Source of the DNA: Algoriphagus winogradskyi
GTDB taxonomy: Bacteria > Bacteroidota > Bacteroidia > Cytophagales > Cyclobacteriaceae
NCBI RefSeq assembly: GCF_900182815.1
Contig: NZ_FXUA01000003.1
Span: 124,001 to 188,000, forward strand
DNA length: 64,000 nt
Reading direction: 5' to 3'
Positions within the stretch are counted from its first letter, which is position 1. Every line of letters begins with the position of its first letter. Shown here in pieces: positions 1-8,386 of this stretch. The notes beneath the pieces were generated by a model. The model made no database searches. It saw only the letters and a program-made list of their open reading frames with translations, and had not been told where the DNA came from. Made by a program: the position numbers and the translations under genes.

Positions 1-2496
1 TGGTTTTTCCCAAAGAGTCCCTCCTATTCTAGATTGTGTTTGCTCGTATTGGAACATGCGGCTCATGCCAGTTCCCCATCGGATTCCTCCATAAGCTGAA
101 GTCATATTCACTACCGGCGCACCAGCTCCTGCAGCTTTAAACATGTCAGTTTGAGTGATAAGATAAGCTACTTGATAACCACCCCAGCTCTGTCCCTGAA
201 TCGCAATATTATCAGCATCTACGAAGCCTTTGGCCACAATTGACTGAACACCTGGGATAATGCAGCTATAGGCACTTGGCCCTGGAAGTCCCAATTCATA
301 TTTGATATCAGGTACAAAAACCAAGTAGTCGTTACTGACAAAATATGGGATGTTAATCGTTGAAGCGCTAGGTGCGGGAGCTCTATAATTGTGTAAACCA
401 TCACTATTTCTCTCATAGAAATAAACCATCATTGGATATTTCTTTGACTCATCAAAATCCTCAGGCTTGAACAGTAGGCCTTGCAAAGGATCTCCATCAT
501 TGCTCACATATTCCACTAATTCCACTGACCCCCAATTAACACTGGCCTGTTGAGGATTGAGGTTAGACACCTTTTTAAGATTCTTAAAACTCAGATCCCC
601 TAGATAAAGGTCTGGGTTCTCTTGATAAGTAGATTTGTTTAAAATAACTTCTGAACTTTCCTTGGCTTTGGTCAGTCCGGAATAACGATTTGCTGTCATT
701 ATTAACTGCTTTGGAGCAGTTTTGCCATCAAAAGAACCAGTGAAATAGCCTGCATCTTTTGTTTTTTCATTAAATGCAGTTAGTAATAACTGCCCTTTGG
801 GATCGATACTACGCTCTTCTCTATCCAGATCCTGTCTTCTAAAAACTATGGAAGACTTTCTTCCTTCTCCCTGAGTCAAGTTAATAGCAGAAGAAGGATT
901 TACAGGGTCTATTTTCCAAATATCGAACCTATCATATACCAGAAATGCCTCATCACCAGCTAGCCAACCCGCGTTACCATAGCTTCCAGGAAGAGATGGT
1001 GAGTCATGCAACTCTTCGTAGAATACTTCTGAGAGTTCTTTGGTGAGATTAATTTTCGATTTCTTCGCTACATCGTAAGCTACCCAGCTACTATCACGTC
1101 CATCATACCAGTAAACATACTTGCCTTCTGGTGAAATCGAAGGAAATCCTGAAGCGTCCTTCTCAATCAAGGCCTTTGAACCATCGGTGAAATCAATCAA
1201 GTACAAATCTCTACCAATCTGAATATCCCAACTGTAATTGATCCGATAAGGGGCATCTGAATAGGCCAGCCCAAAATCACGCTCTACTTTTGGTTCCAAG
1301 CTCACATTTTTCACTTCTAAATCAGCAAGTTGAGTGATTTTATCAGTGGTAAGATCTATAGCAGCTAGGTAAGAGAAACGTTCTTCCCTTCCCTTATTCT
1401 TGAGCTGCATGGGCTGAATCTCCGAATCCTGCCATCCCCAAATATCCAAGCTAACTCTTTGATCGTCTAATATTGTGGTATCACTTTCATAGCTATAATC
1501 TACGTAGTCTGGAGCTACACCAAAAAATAGGCGTTCTTCACTTTCAGAGAATTTAAGATTACCATTCTCGCTTATTCTCCCATTACTTAAAATTCCCTCA
1601 GAATCTTTTGTTACAATTTCTTTAAGATCAGCAGTAGCAGTCTTTACAAGGAAAAGTGAATGATATGGTTTCTTAGACTTTGCAGAATCATCGGTTGCTA
1701 AATATGCCAAGTACTTTGTTTTAGGTGAGAATGTTACTTCAGAATAGGAAGTCATGCCTTCAGAGATCAGTTTACTCTCCCCGCTCTCAAGGTTAAGTAG
1801 GTATAAAGCAACATTGTCTAAGGTATCTTCTTCGGCAAGGACGTAATGAAGAAAAGCTCCATCTTTGGAGAAGCTGTATGACTTCACTCGTTCAAAATCA
1901 TAGCTCAGAGATCCATCCAATTTCCTTACGTTAAGCAGTGTTCCTTCAGTCTTTTTAGGTTTTTCAGCTTTAGTGGTAGAATCATTTTCGACTTCTTTAT
2001 CCACTTTAGCTTTCTCTTTTTTCTCTTTTTCAAAATGAATAGCAACCCAACTTCCAGCCTTTTCAGGGAGTGAAAATGATTTTACTCTTGGGAATTTCTC
2101 CAAACTGCCGGCTTCCATATTATAAATGAATAGGCTGTCAGTTGGCATATCCTCCTTCTTTGTCTTTTTCAATTTCAATAAATAAACTGAATCAGCCTCA
2201 GGAACTATTTTTCCCACCGCATATAAATCATCTGCAGAAAATTCAAAGGAAGTTCCTCGTGGAATAACCTGACGGGTTGAGGGATTTTTGAAAGAAAAAA
2301 TCTCCAGCCTATCATCTCCATCTTGAGGGCTGATTTGAAAACCCACCCATTGGCCATTTTTAGTTATTTTCTCAGAAGCCATTCTTTCCCAACCATCATA
2401 ATCGGCATGGGTCAATGGTCTTTTCTGTTGCGCAAAAAGAATTTGCGATACCAAGAGTAACACTAAAAGTGTAGCTCCCAATTTGTGAAATTTCAT
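1..2496 (-). CDS. Secreted S9 prolyl-oligopeptidase-family peptidase, 3' end cut by window edge
   Basis: The frame is open from the ATG at 2496 to base 1, giving 832 codons with no stop. It begins with a signal peptide (MKFHKLGATLLVLLLVSQ, then FAQQ). A long region with beta-propeller character follows, then the start of an alpha/beta-hydrolase domain. The nucleophile motif GQSWGGYQ places the catalytic serine at about residue 770. The catalytic Asp and His should lie beyond the window edge. A charged Lys/Glu-rich stretch around residues 150-180 looks like an insert in the propeller. The protein is probably periplasmic or surface-exposed and cleaves peptides. The family is clear; the substrate is not. 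It belongs to a different S9 branch from the peptidase at 54627-57062, which has GHSYGAF at the nucleophile. Confidence 0.9.
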   Translation of the reverse strand, partial: MKFHKLGATLLVLLLVSQILFAQQKRPLTHADYDGWERMASEKITKNGQWVGFQISPQDGDDRLEIFSFKNPSTRQVIPRGTSFEFSADDLYAVGKIVPEADSVYLLKLKKTKKEDMPTDSLFIYNMEAGSLEKFPRVKSFSLPEKAGSWVAIHFEKEKKEKAKVDKEVENDSTTKAEKPKKTEGTLLNVRKLDGSLSYDFERVKSYSFSKDGAFLHYVLAEEDTLDNVALYLLNLESGESKLISEGMTSYSEVTFSPKTKYLAYLATDDSAKSKKPYHSLFLVKTATADLKEIVTKDSEGILSNGRISENGNLKFSESEERLFFGVAPDYVDYSYESDTTILDDQRVSLDIWGWQDSEIQPMQLKNKGREERFSYLAAIDLTTDKITQLADLEVKNVSLEPKVERDFGLAYSDAPYRINYSWDIQIGRDLYLIDFTDGSKALIEKDASGFPSISPEGKYVYWYDGRDSSWVAYDVAKKSKINLTKELSEVFYEELHDSPSLPGSYGNAGWLAGDEAFLVYDRFDIWKIDPVNPSSAINLTQGEGRKSSIVFRRQDLDREERSIDPKGQLLLTAFNEKTKDAGYFTGSFDGKTAPKQLIMTANRYSGLTKAKESSEVILNKSTYQENPDLYLGDLSFKNLKKVSNLNPQQASVNWGSVELVEYVSNDGDPLQGLLFKPEDFDESKKYPMMVYFYERNSDGLHNYRAPAPSASTINIPYFVSNDYLVFVPDIKYELGLPGPSAYSCIIPGVQSIVAKGFVDADNIAIQGQSWGGYQVAYLITQTDMFKAAGAGAPVVNMTSAYGGIRWGTGMSRMFQYEQTQSRIGGTLWEKP

Positions 2497-2626
2497 AGTA
2501 AAGTAGATTAGCTAATAGTATAGGACCAAGAACCCAAAAATCGCATTTTCGATAATACTTTTCGAAAAACCGGCTATCAGGCACCCCTCAAAAGTAAATT
2601 ACCCACATACTATTCACTAACCGCTC

Positions 2627-2653
2627 AAAAAAAAAAGCTGGAAAAACCAGCTT
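2627..2653 (-). terminator. Rho-independent terminator of the TonB-C-like gene
   Basis: On the minus strand a 7-bp stem (AAGCTGG / CCAGCTT) with a TTTTT loop starts one base after the stop codon of the gene at 2655-3185. A run of about eight further T follows. This is a textbook intrinsic terminator and separates that gene from the S9 peptidase. Confidence 0.85.
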
Positions 2654-2654
2654 A

Positions 2655-3185
2655 CTATTTTTGTATGATTAGCTCAAAAGTTTCTACACCATAAGTATCG
2701 AAACCAGGAACCGGTTTACAATCAGGCAACTTTCTAAGCACATAATCAATTCGTTCATACAACCCTTTATCTACATCGCTTAACACTTCAAATCCCATCA
2801 AACTTCCCTTGGAATTTACTTGAAGTAGAATTTTCACCTCGTCAATCAGAGCAGATTTTTTGGTTCTAAATAAAAAAGGGGAATAACTATCTATAATATC
2901 AAGCGTATTTTCAGACCAAACCCAATGAGAATTCAAGTTGGTAGCTAAATTATTTTCCACAGCAGAAAGTGGCGTAAAAGTCAAATCTGTTGATTCACTG
3001 GTTTTTGAGGAGCTAGAAGCACTTTCTACACTTCTCAACTTCAGCTTATGGTATTCAACAAAATCATTTGTAGCGATAGCACCACCATTAGAAACCTGGG
3101 CCACTAGTGGGTTACCTGCAATAGGTGTAAACAGACAAAAAATAAGGACTAAATAACTTAAAACTCTTAGAGAGCGCATTTTCAT
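2655..3185 (-). CDS. Secreted protein with TonB-C-like domain, function unknown
   Basis: The 176-residue protein starts at ATG 3185 (MKMRSLRVLSYLVLIFCLF), a good signal peptide; an in-frame TTG further upstream at 3257 would bury it. ATG 3179 is an alternative start. The C-terminal ~70 residues (around DEVKILLQVNSKGSLMGFEV to the end) resemble the TonB C-terminal or energy-transducer-like fold common in Bacteroidota, with the pattern of a small beta-alpha-beta domain. There is no proline-rich spanning region, so it is unlikely to be a working TonB. A repeat copy at 3281-3340 lies upstream on the same strand. The family assignment comes from sequence pattern only. Confidence 0.6.
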   Translation of the reverse strand: MKMRSLRVLSYLVLIFCLFTPIAGNPLVAQVSNGGAIATNDFVEYHKLKLRSVESASSSSKTSESTDLTFTPLSAVENNLATNLNSHWVWSENTLDIIDSYSPFLFRTKKSALIDEVKILLQVNSKGSLMGFEVLSDVDKGLYERIDYVLRKLPDCKPVPGFDTYGVETFELIIQK

Positions 3186-3280
3186 AATATCGAAGTATAA
3201 AAACAAAATATGATTATCCGCAATGTTGCCAGTCACCTTAGATTCTTTGCTTATCAAATTGGAAGAGCGATGACCAAAGT

Positions 3281-3340
3281 GGCCTCAATTCTTAAGTTAC
3301 CTTGCTTTTGCCACCTTCTGGTAGAAAAGCGGATATACAT
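3281..3340 (-). repeat. Dispersed hairpin repeat, left copy
   Basis: Read on the minus strand this 60-bp segment matches 38997-39068 on the plus strand. Blocks ATGTATATCCGCTTTTCTAC, then a near-identical centre, then CTTAAGAATTGAGGCC are shared. The centre folds as GCTTTT-CTACC / GGTGG-C-AAAAGC around a short loop. The only stem difference between copies is GGTGG versus GGTAG, a G-U for A-U change that keeps pairing. The right copy carries about 11 extra bases before CTTAAG. The two copies are in opposite orientation. Confidence 0.8.
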
Positions 3341-3404
3341 AACACAAAAATACAGCTTTTAATTTTTCAAATACAATTTTATGTATTATAAATTTTAAAC
3401 AGAA

Positions 3405-3432
3405 AACAAAAAAGTCTTGCCAAAAGCAAGAC
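3405..3432 (-). terminator. Orphan terminator-like hairpin
   Basis: The stem GTCTTGC / GCAAGAC with a 5-base loop is followed on the minus strand by TTTTTTGTTTTC, the form of an intrinsic terminator. No minus-strand gene lies upstream of it before the Lrp-type gene at 3700. A TATATTTG element (TAnnTTTG) lies just upstream on the same strand, so any RNA made would be only a few tens of bases. It may be left over from a lost gene. Confidence 0.45.
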
Positions 3433-3699
3433 CCTTTTCAGAATATAAACCCAAATATAACTTTAGAGATTAAAAGTTTCAGAAGAAATTAAACTAAAAT
3501 TTGGAAATGCAAATGATCTCAAATTTTAATTCGACTTTTTACTCTATGAACAAAATATTCGATTGAACATTTATATCAGGTCCAAAGTAAGTAGATTTTA
3601 CTTTTAATTACAAATTGAAAAAAAAATTTTGCTATATTTTGAACAATCTCTAATTTACAGGCAGATTCATTAACAATCATCCAAAATCACTCGATAAAA

Positions 3700-4173
3700 A
3701 TGGACAAAATTTTAGATATCGATAACATAGACTTAAAGATCATTTCTCTTTTGAATGAAGATGCGAAGACTCCATACACGGAAATCGCTAAAAAAGTCTT
3801 TGTATCCTCAGGAACTGTTCATGTGCGCATGAAAAAACTAGAGGATATGGGTATCGTAAAAAGTGCAACTTTAAATATTGATTTCTCAAAACTAGGATAT
3901 GACATTTCCGCATTTTTAGGCATCTACCTTGAAAAAAGCTCCTTATACGATACTGTTATTGAAAAACTCAAGACAATTTCCGAAGTAGTAAGCGCTTATT
4001 ATACGACAGGAAACTATTCGATTTTTGCAAAAATTATATGTAGAGACACCAATCATCTGCGATTTGTGCTTGACAATATTCAAAAAGTGGAAGGAATTGA
4101 TAGAACAGAAACATTGATCGTATTGGAGGAATCAATAAACAGACCTATACAGTTTTTTGATAAAGAGAAATAA
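3700..4173 (+). CDS. Lrp/AsnC-family transcriptional regulator
   Basis: The 157-residue protein has the standard two-domain layout. An N-terminal winged helix-turn-helix (about residues 8-55, with TPYTEIAKKVFVSSGTVHVR) precedes a RAM ligand-binding domain (about 70-150). Its length is typical of the family. Members usually act as dimers or octamers that sense amino acids. The neighbour on the same strand is the SUF operon, but a strong terminator separates them, so joint transcription is unlikely. The effector and the target genes cannot be read from the sequence. Confidence 0.9.
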   Translation: MDKILDIDNIDLKIISLLNEDAKTPYTEIAKKVFVSSGTVHVRMKKLEDMGIVKSATLNIDFSKLGYDISAFLGIYLEKSSLYDTVIEKLKTISEVVSAYYTTGNYSIFAKIICRDTNHLRFVLDNIQKVEGIDRTETLIVLEESINRPIQFFDKEK

Positions 4174-4226
4174 GCCAATTAAGATTAAATCTAAATAAAA
4201 GATTTATACAAATTCATTTAAAACGA

Positions 4227-4257
4227 AAAGTATTGAACCTTCAATACTTTTTTTTTG
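4227..4257 (+). terminator. Rho-independent terminator of the Lrp-type gene
   Basis: A perfect stem AAAGTATTGAA / TTCAATACTTT with a tiny loop is followed by a run of T. It lies about 55 bases after the stop codon at 4173. Confidence 0.85.
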
Positions 4258-4271
4258 TAAAGACGGTATAG

Positions 4272-4329
4272 ATTGGACGATAAGGGCATTTTCTATCGAA
4301 CACTTATATGCTCGATAGAATTATCCAAT
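4272..4329 (+). promoter_or_regulatory. Extended palindrome upstream of sufB
   Basis: A 9-bp perfect inverted repeat TTCTATCGA / TCGATAGAA with a 12-base spacer (4291-4320) is nested in weaker outer pairings (ATAA/TTAT and ATTGG/CCAAT), so the whole element spans 58 bases. It lies roughly 80-135 bases before the sufB start codon and just upstream of a possible promoter. There is no T-run, so it is not a normal terminator. It could be an operator for an iron or redox regulator or a structured RNA leader; the sequence alone does not decide. Confidence 0.5.
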
Positions 4330-4361
4330 GAGTAAAAACATATTATTTTCATTATATGTTG

Positions 4362-4369
4362 TACCTTCG
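4362..4369 (+). promoter_or_regulatory. Possible -7 element of the SUF operon
   Basis: TACCTTCG differs by one base from the Bacteroidota -7 consensus TAnnTTTG and lies 37 bases before the sufB ATG. No clear -33 TTG is present at the usual spacing, so this is tentative. Confidence 0.3.
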
Positions 4370-4406
4370 CCGTTAAAATGTAATTAGTCTAAATAACTCA
4401 GCAAAA

Positions 4407-5852
4407 ATGAGCAAAGACAATCAAATTTTAGAAGAACTAACATCAAAAGAATACGAACACGGATGGTCAGTGAACTATGAAGCCGATGAGGCTCCTGTAG
4501 GGTTAACTGAAGAAACTATCCGATGGATTTCTGCCAAGAAAGAAGAGCCTCAATGGCTTCTTGATTGGAGATTGAAAGCGTTCAAAACTTGGGAGGGCAT
4601 GGCTGAGCCGAAGTGGGCTAATGTGCACTACCCTAAAATTGACTTACAAGCTCTCAAATATTATTCTGCCCCAAAACAGACTAACAAACCAAAGAGTTTG
4701 GATGAAGTAGATCCTGAATTGCTGGATATTTATAAGCGTTTAGGTATTAATCTGAATGAGCAGAAGAAACTCCAAGGGATAGCTGTGGATGCAGTTCTTG
4801 ATTCAGTTTCTGTAGCTACTACATTCAAAGGAACTCTTTCTAAACTTGGAATCGTATTCTGCTCTTTCAGCGAAGCTGTAAAAGAGCATCCTGAATTGGT
4901 TAAGAAATATTTAGGTTCGGTCGTACCAATGACTGACAATTATTATGCAGCGCTAAATTCTGCTGTATTCTCTGACGGTTCCTTCTGTTTTATTCCAAAA
5001 GGCGTTCGTTGCCCAATGGAGCTTTCTACCTATTTCAGAATCAATGCTGCAAATACCGGTCAGTTTGAAAGAACACTGATTGTGGCAGAAGATGAATCTT
5101 ACGTATCCTATTTGGAAGGTTGTACAGCACCGCAGCGTGATGAGAATCAATTGCATGCGGCAGTAGTAGAAATCTACGCTGGAGCTCATGCTGAAGTTAA
5201 ATATTCAACTGTTCAGAACTGGTTCCCAGGTGATAAAGAAGGAAAAGGCGGGATTTACAATTTCGTAACTAAACGAGGTATCTGCGCGGGTGACTTCTCC
5301 AAAATCTCTTGGACACAAGTAGAAACAGGTTCGGCAGTGACTTGGAAATATCCTTCTTGTATCCTTAAAGGAGATAATTCGATCGGCGAATTTTATTCTG
5401 TAGCCGTTACTAATAATTATCAGCAGGCAGATACGGGAACGAAAATGATTCATATTGGTAAAAACACTAAGTCAAGGATCGTTTCCAAAGGTATTTCCGC
5501 AGGTAAATCCCAGAACTCTTATAGAGGTCAAGTGCAGGTAATGAAACGTGCGACAAATGCACGTAACTTCTCTCAGTGTGACTCTCTACTGATGGGAGAT
5601 CGCTGTGGAGCGCATACTTTCCCATACATAGACATCAATAACCCAACAGCGAAAGTAGAGCATGAAGCGACTACTTCGAAGATCGGTGAAGACCAGCTTT
5701 TCTATTGCAACCAACGAGGTATCGCTACTGAAGATGCAGTTGCTTTGATCGTCAACGGTTATGCAAAAGAGGTATTGAATCAATTGCCAATGGAATTTGC
5801 TGTGGAAGCACAGAAGTTGTTGGCATTGACGCTAGAAGGGTCTGTTGGGTAA
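4407..5852 (+). CDS. sufB: Fe-S cluster assembly scaffold protein SufB
   Basis: The 481-residue product is full length for SufB and shows no intein. SufB forms the SufBC2D scaffold on which Fe-S clusters are built in the cytoplasm. Visible hallmarks are the [12 protein letters not shown] motif with Cys239, the beta-helix core, and the C-terminal segment [19 protein letters not shown] with Cys391, which corresponds to the functional cysteine region of Escherichia coli SufB. It heads the operon sufB-(four-helix gene)-sufC-sufD-sufS-sufE-DUF59-brx. Apart from the inserted four-helix gene, gene order is standard for Bacteroidota. Confidence 0.97.
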   Translation: MSKDNQILEELTSKEYEHGWSVNYEADEAPVGLTEETIRWISAKKEEPQWLLDWRLKAFKTWEGMAEPKWANVHYPKIDLQALKYYSAPKQTNKPKSLDEVDPELLDIYKRLGINLNEQKKLQGIAVDAVLDSVSVATTFKGTLSKLGIVFCSFSEAVKEHPELVKKYLGSVVPMTDNYYAALNSAVFSDGSFCFIPKGVRCPMELSTYFRINAANTGQFERTLIVAEDESYVSYLEGCTAPQRDENQLHAAVVEIYAGAHAEVKYSTVQNWFPGDKEGKGGIYNFVTKRGICAGDFSKISWTQVETGSAVTWKYPSCILKGDNSIGEFYSVAVTNNYQQADTGTKMIHIGKNTKSRIVSKGISAGKSQNSYRGQVQVMKRATNARNFSQCDSLLMGDRCGAHTFPYIDINNPTAKVEHEATTSKIGEDQLFYCNQRGIATEDAVALIVNGYAKEVLNQLPMEFAVEAQKLLALTLEGSVG

Positions 5853-5855
5853 CGG

Positions 5856-5874
5856 AATTTGAGATTTGAAATTT
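5856..5874 (+). repeat. Left arm of inverted repeat flanking the four-helix gene
   Basis: AATTTGAGATTTGAAATTT begins three bases after the sufB stop. Its reverse complement matches 6302-6320 in 18 of 19 positions. A further TTTGAAATT follows directly before the ATG of the four-helix gene. Confidence 0.75.
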
Positions 5875-5887
5875 CTGATTTGAAATT

Positions 5888-6280
5888 ATGGCAACCATCA
5901 CTCGCTTTGAAGATCTAGACATCTGGAAAAAGGCGAGAGAATATTGCAAGATTATCTTTGACTTAACTCAACAAGATGGTTTTAGCAATGATTTTAGTCT
6001 GAAAAATCAAATTAATTCATCTTCTGGATCTATCATGGACAATATAGCTGAAGGTTTTGAGCGAGAAGGAAATAGAGAATTTATCCAATTCTTGAGTATT
6101 GCCAAAGCATCAGCAGGAGAGTCAAGGTCTCAACTTTACAGAGCTTTTGACAGAAAATTTATCACAGAAGAAACACTTAGTATAACTAGTGAAAAAAGTC
6201 TCGAAATCAGCAAGTCTATTTCCGGCTTTATAAAATATTTAAAGGACAGTGAGATAAGGGGAAACAAGTTTAAAAGCTAA
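5888..6280 (+). CDS. Four-helix-bundle protein of the 23S rRNA intervening-sequence family
   Basis: The 130-residue protein carries the family signature: an N-terminal [18 protein letters not shown] helix, then [20 protein letters not shown] and [20 protein letters not shown]. It is predicted to be all-helical. The family (PF05635 type) is known from intervening sequences inside 23S rRNA genes and from free-standing copies in Bacteroidota; related proteins act as accessory factors in diversity-generating retroelements. Here it interrupts the SUF operon between sufB and sufC and is bounded by a 19-bp inverted repeat. It has no known role in Fe-S assembly. It could be a mobile passenger that tolerates co-transcription. 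Its molecular activity is not known. Confidence 0.85.
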   Translation: MATITRFEDLDIWKKAREYCKIIFDLTQQDGFSNDFSLKNQINSSSGSIMDNIAEGFEREGNREFIQFLSIAKASAGESRSQLYRAFDRKFITEETLSITSEKSLEISKSISGFIKYLKDSEIRGNKFKS

Positions 6281-6301
6281 AAGTAAGGTTGCCCCAATTT
6301 C

Positions 6302-6320
6302 AAATTTCAAATGTCAAATT
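6302..6320 (+). repeat. Right arm of inverted repeat flanking the four-helix gene
   Basis: AAATTTCAAATGTCAAATT is the inverted partner of 5856-5874, with one mismatch. It lies 21 bases after the four-helix stop and 8 bases before the sufC ATG. The bases just before both ATGs are also alike (GAAATTATG and AAAATTATG), as if the sufC leader had been copied. Confidence 0.75.
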
Positions 6321-6327
6321 TAAAATT

Positions 6328-7092
6328 ATGTTAACAATAAAGAATTTGCACGCCTCTATCGAAGGGACTCCAATCCTAAGAGGTATCAACCTAGAAGTGA
6401 AAGCAGGAGAAGTTCATGCGATCATGGGACCAAATGGTTCTGGTAAATCTACTCTTGCCTCAGTTTTGGCAGGTAGAGAAGAATATGAAGTGACTGAAGG
6501 AGAAGTTTCTTTCAAAGGAAAAGATTTACTTGACCTTTCTCCAGAAGATAGAGCAAGAGAAGGTGTATTTCTTGCATTCCAGTACCCTGTAGAGATTCCA
6601 GGAGTTAGCTCGACTAACTTCCTAAGAACTGCAGTAAATCAAGTGAGAGAATACCGTGGTGAAGAAGCCCTTGACGCGGTGAAATTCTTGACACTGATGA
6701 AAGAGAAAATGAAACTGGTAGAAATGGATCAGAAGCTGCTAAGCAGAGCACTGAACGAAGGTTTCTCTGGTGGAGAAAAGAAGAGAAATGAGATCTTCCA
6801 AATGGCTATGCTTGCCCCTACCCTTTCTATTTTGGATGAAACTGATTCAGGACTTGACATCGATGCGCTTCGTATCGTTTCAAACGGAGTGAATCAACTG
6901 AAATCAAAAGATAATGCAACTATAGTGGTAACTCATTACCAGCGTTTGTTGGATTACATCGTCCCTGATTTTGTTCACGTTTTATATAAAGGACAAATTG
7001 TAAAATCAGGTACTAAAGAGCTTGCACTAGAGCTAGAAGAAAAAGGATACGACTGGATCAAAGACGAAGTAGATTCCAAGGCGACCGTTTGA
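6328..7092 (+). CDS. sufC: Fe-S cluster assembly ATPase SufC
   Basis: The 254-residue ABC-type ATPase powers the SufBCD scaffold. Walker A is GPNGSGKST (residues 34-42). The signature loop FSGGEKKRNE and Walker B region LSILDETDSGLD are intact. It lacks membrane segments, as expected for a soluble SUF ATPase. The start is set at ATG 6328 because homologues begin with MLTIKNL; an upstream in-frame TTG at 6289 would add residues encoded by the repeat. Its leader has been remodelled by the neighbouring repeat, so its translation may depend on that sequence. Confidence 0.97.
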   Translation: MLTIKNLHASIEGTPILRGINLEVKAGEVHAIMGPNGSGKSTLASVLAGREEYEVTEGEVSFKGKDLLDLSPEDRAREGVFLAFQYPVEIPGVSSTNFLRTAVNQVREYRGEEALDAVKFLTLMKEKMKLVEMDQKLLSRALNEGFSGGEKKRNEIFQMAMLAPTLSILDETDSGLDIDALRIVSNGVNQLKSKDNATIVVTHYQRLLDYIVPDFVHVLYKGQIVKSGTKELALELEEKGYDWIKDEVDSKATV

Positions 7093-7114
7093 TTTTCATC
7101 CTAAAACATCACTC

Positions 7115-8383
7115 ATGAGTACGCTTATTAAGCAAGATATACTTGTGGAATTATTGGCAAATGCAGGAACTGGCTTTGAGCAAGTTCGTGTAGCAGGAAA
7201 GGAAGCTTTCCAAGCCCAAGGATTCCCTACCAATAAATCAGAAGAGTACAAATTCACCGCGATCACTAAAAAGATAGAGCAGAGAATTCAAAACTTTCAG
7301 TTAGCAGGAGCTTTTGAAGTAACTGCTGAGCAAGTGAAATCAAATGTATTTGAAGGTTTCGAAGGAGATGTTTTGGTATTTACCAATGGGCATTTCCAGC
7401 AAGCACTTTCTTCTACGGTAGAGGGTGTGGAAATCTCACCTCTTTCAGAAAAAGCTAGTACAGCCCTTGGAAGTATTGCTAAGCCAGAGAAAGATCCGTT
7501 TTGTGCTTTGAACCAAAGTTCTTTTGACGGAGGGGTTTTCATTTCCGTTCCAAAAAAAGCTCAGATCCAGAAGCCTATCCTATTCTTGAATTTCTTTAAA
7601 GCTAACGCTGGTCAAGTGATTCAACCTAGAGTTTGGATTGAAGCGGGGGATTTCGCAGAAGTAACTTTCATCAATCACAGTGTGAACCTTAGTGACACAT
7701 CCTACTTTGTAAATAAAGTTGTGGAAGTGAAAGGCGGAGTAAACACTCAGATACGTTACTACAAATTGCAGAATGAAGGTGAAAATGCGATCGAGGTAAG
7801 CAATATAGAAACAGACATTCAGAAAGACGGAAGATTCACTTCAGTGAACATTTCACTCTCTGGAGAAATGGTGAGAAACAACCTCAGCATCAATATCCTT
7901 GGAAGCAATTCTGAAGGCAATATGTACGGTTTATATTTGCTTGATGGCAAATCTCACGTGGATAATCATACCAATGTGGATCATACTGTACCACACAGTG
8001 AATCCAATGAACTATATAAGGGTATTCTGGCTGGCAGTTCACGAGGAGTTTTCAACGGGAAAATCTTTGTAAGACAAGATGCTCAGAAGACCAATGCTTT
8101 TCAGCAAAATAACAATATCCTCTTATCAGAAGATGCTGTGGTGAATACTAAACCGCAACTTGAAATCTGGGCTGACGATGTAAAATGTTCTCACGGCTGT
8201 ACAACCGGTCAGTTGGATGAAGAAGCATTATTTTACCTACAAGCAAGAGGAATTGGCAAAGAGCAGGCAAGAGGTCTATTGCTTTATGCAGTAGCTGGAG
8301 AAGTAATCGAGCATATCACAGATGAGAGCTTCCGAGACTATTGCATAGCGCAAGTTCAGGAACGCTTAGGAAGTAACTTCTAA
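7115..8383 (+). CDS. sufD: Fe-S cluster assembly protein SufD
   Basis: The 422-residue product is the SufB paralogue that completes the SufBC2D scaffold and is needed for iron acquisition into the nascent cluster. The C-terminal beta-helix segment KCSHGCTTGQLDEEALFYLQ and the following ARGI stretch are characteristic of SufD. It lies 22 bases after sufC and 3 bases before sufS, consistent with one transcript. Confidence 0.95.
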   Translation: MSTLIKQDILVELLANAGTGFEQVRVAGKEAFQAQGFPTNKSEEYKFTAITKKIEQRIQNFQLAGAFEVTAEQVKSNVFEGFEGDVLVFTNGHFQQALSSTVEGVEISPLSEKASTALGSIAKPEKDPFCALNQSSFDGGVFISVPKKAQIQKPILFLNFFKANAGQVIQPRVWIEAGDFAEVTFINHSVNLSDTSYFVNKVVEVKGGVNTQIRYYKLQNEGENAIEVSNIETDIQKDGRFTSVNISLSGEMVRNNLSINILGSNSEGNMYGLYLLDGKSHVDNHTNVDHTVPHSESNELYKGILAGSSRGVFNGKIFVRQDAQKTNAFQQNNNILLSEDAVVNTKPQLEIWADDVKCSHGCTTGQLDEEALFYLQARGIGKEQARGLLLYAVAGEVIEHITDESFRDYCIAQVQERLGSNF

Positions 8384-8386
8384 GAA

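Larger units (their letters stand above)
3186..3699. other. AT-rich intergenic region between divergent genes
   Basis: This stretch holds the 5' side of the TonB-C-like gene, one copy of a hairpin repeat (3281-3340), a minus-strand terminator-like hairpin (3405-3432) with no gene feeding into it, and the upstream region of the Lrp-type regulator. I see no coding frame of useful length on either strand. Confidence 0.6.

Noticed and set aside
6289..6327. Upstream TTG start for sufC
   Set aside because: The added residues come from the inverted repeat, and the known SufC N-terminus starts at the ATG at 6328.
5853..6327. Diversity-generating retroelement
   Set aside because: The four-helix family includes DGR accessory proteins, but no reverse transcriptase, template repeat or variable repeat is present in the window.
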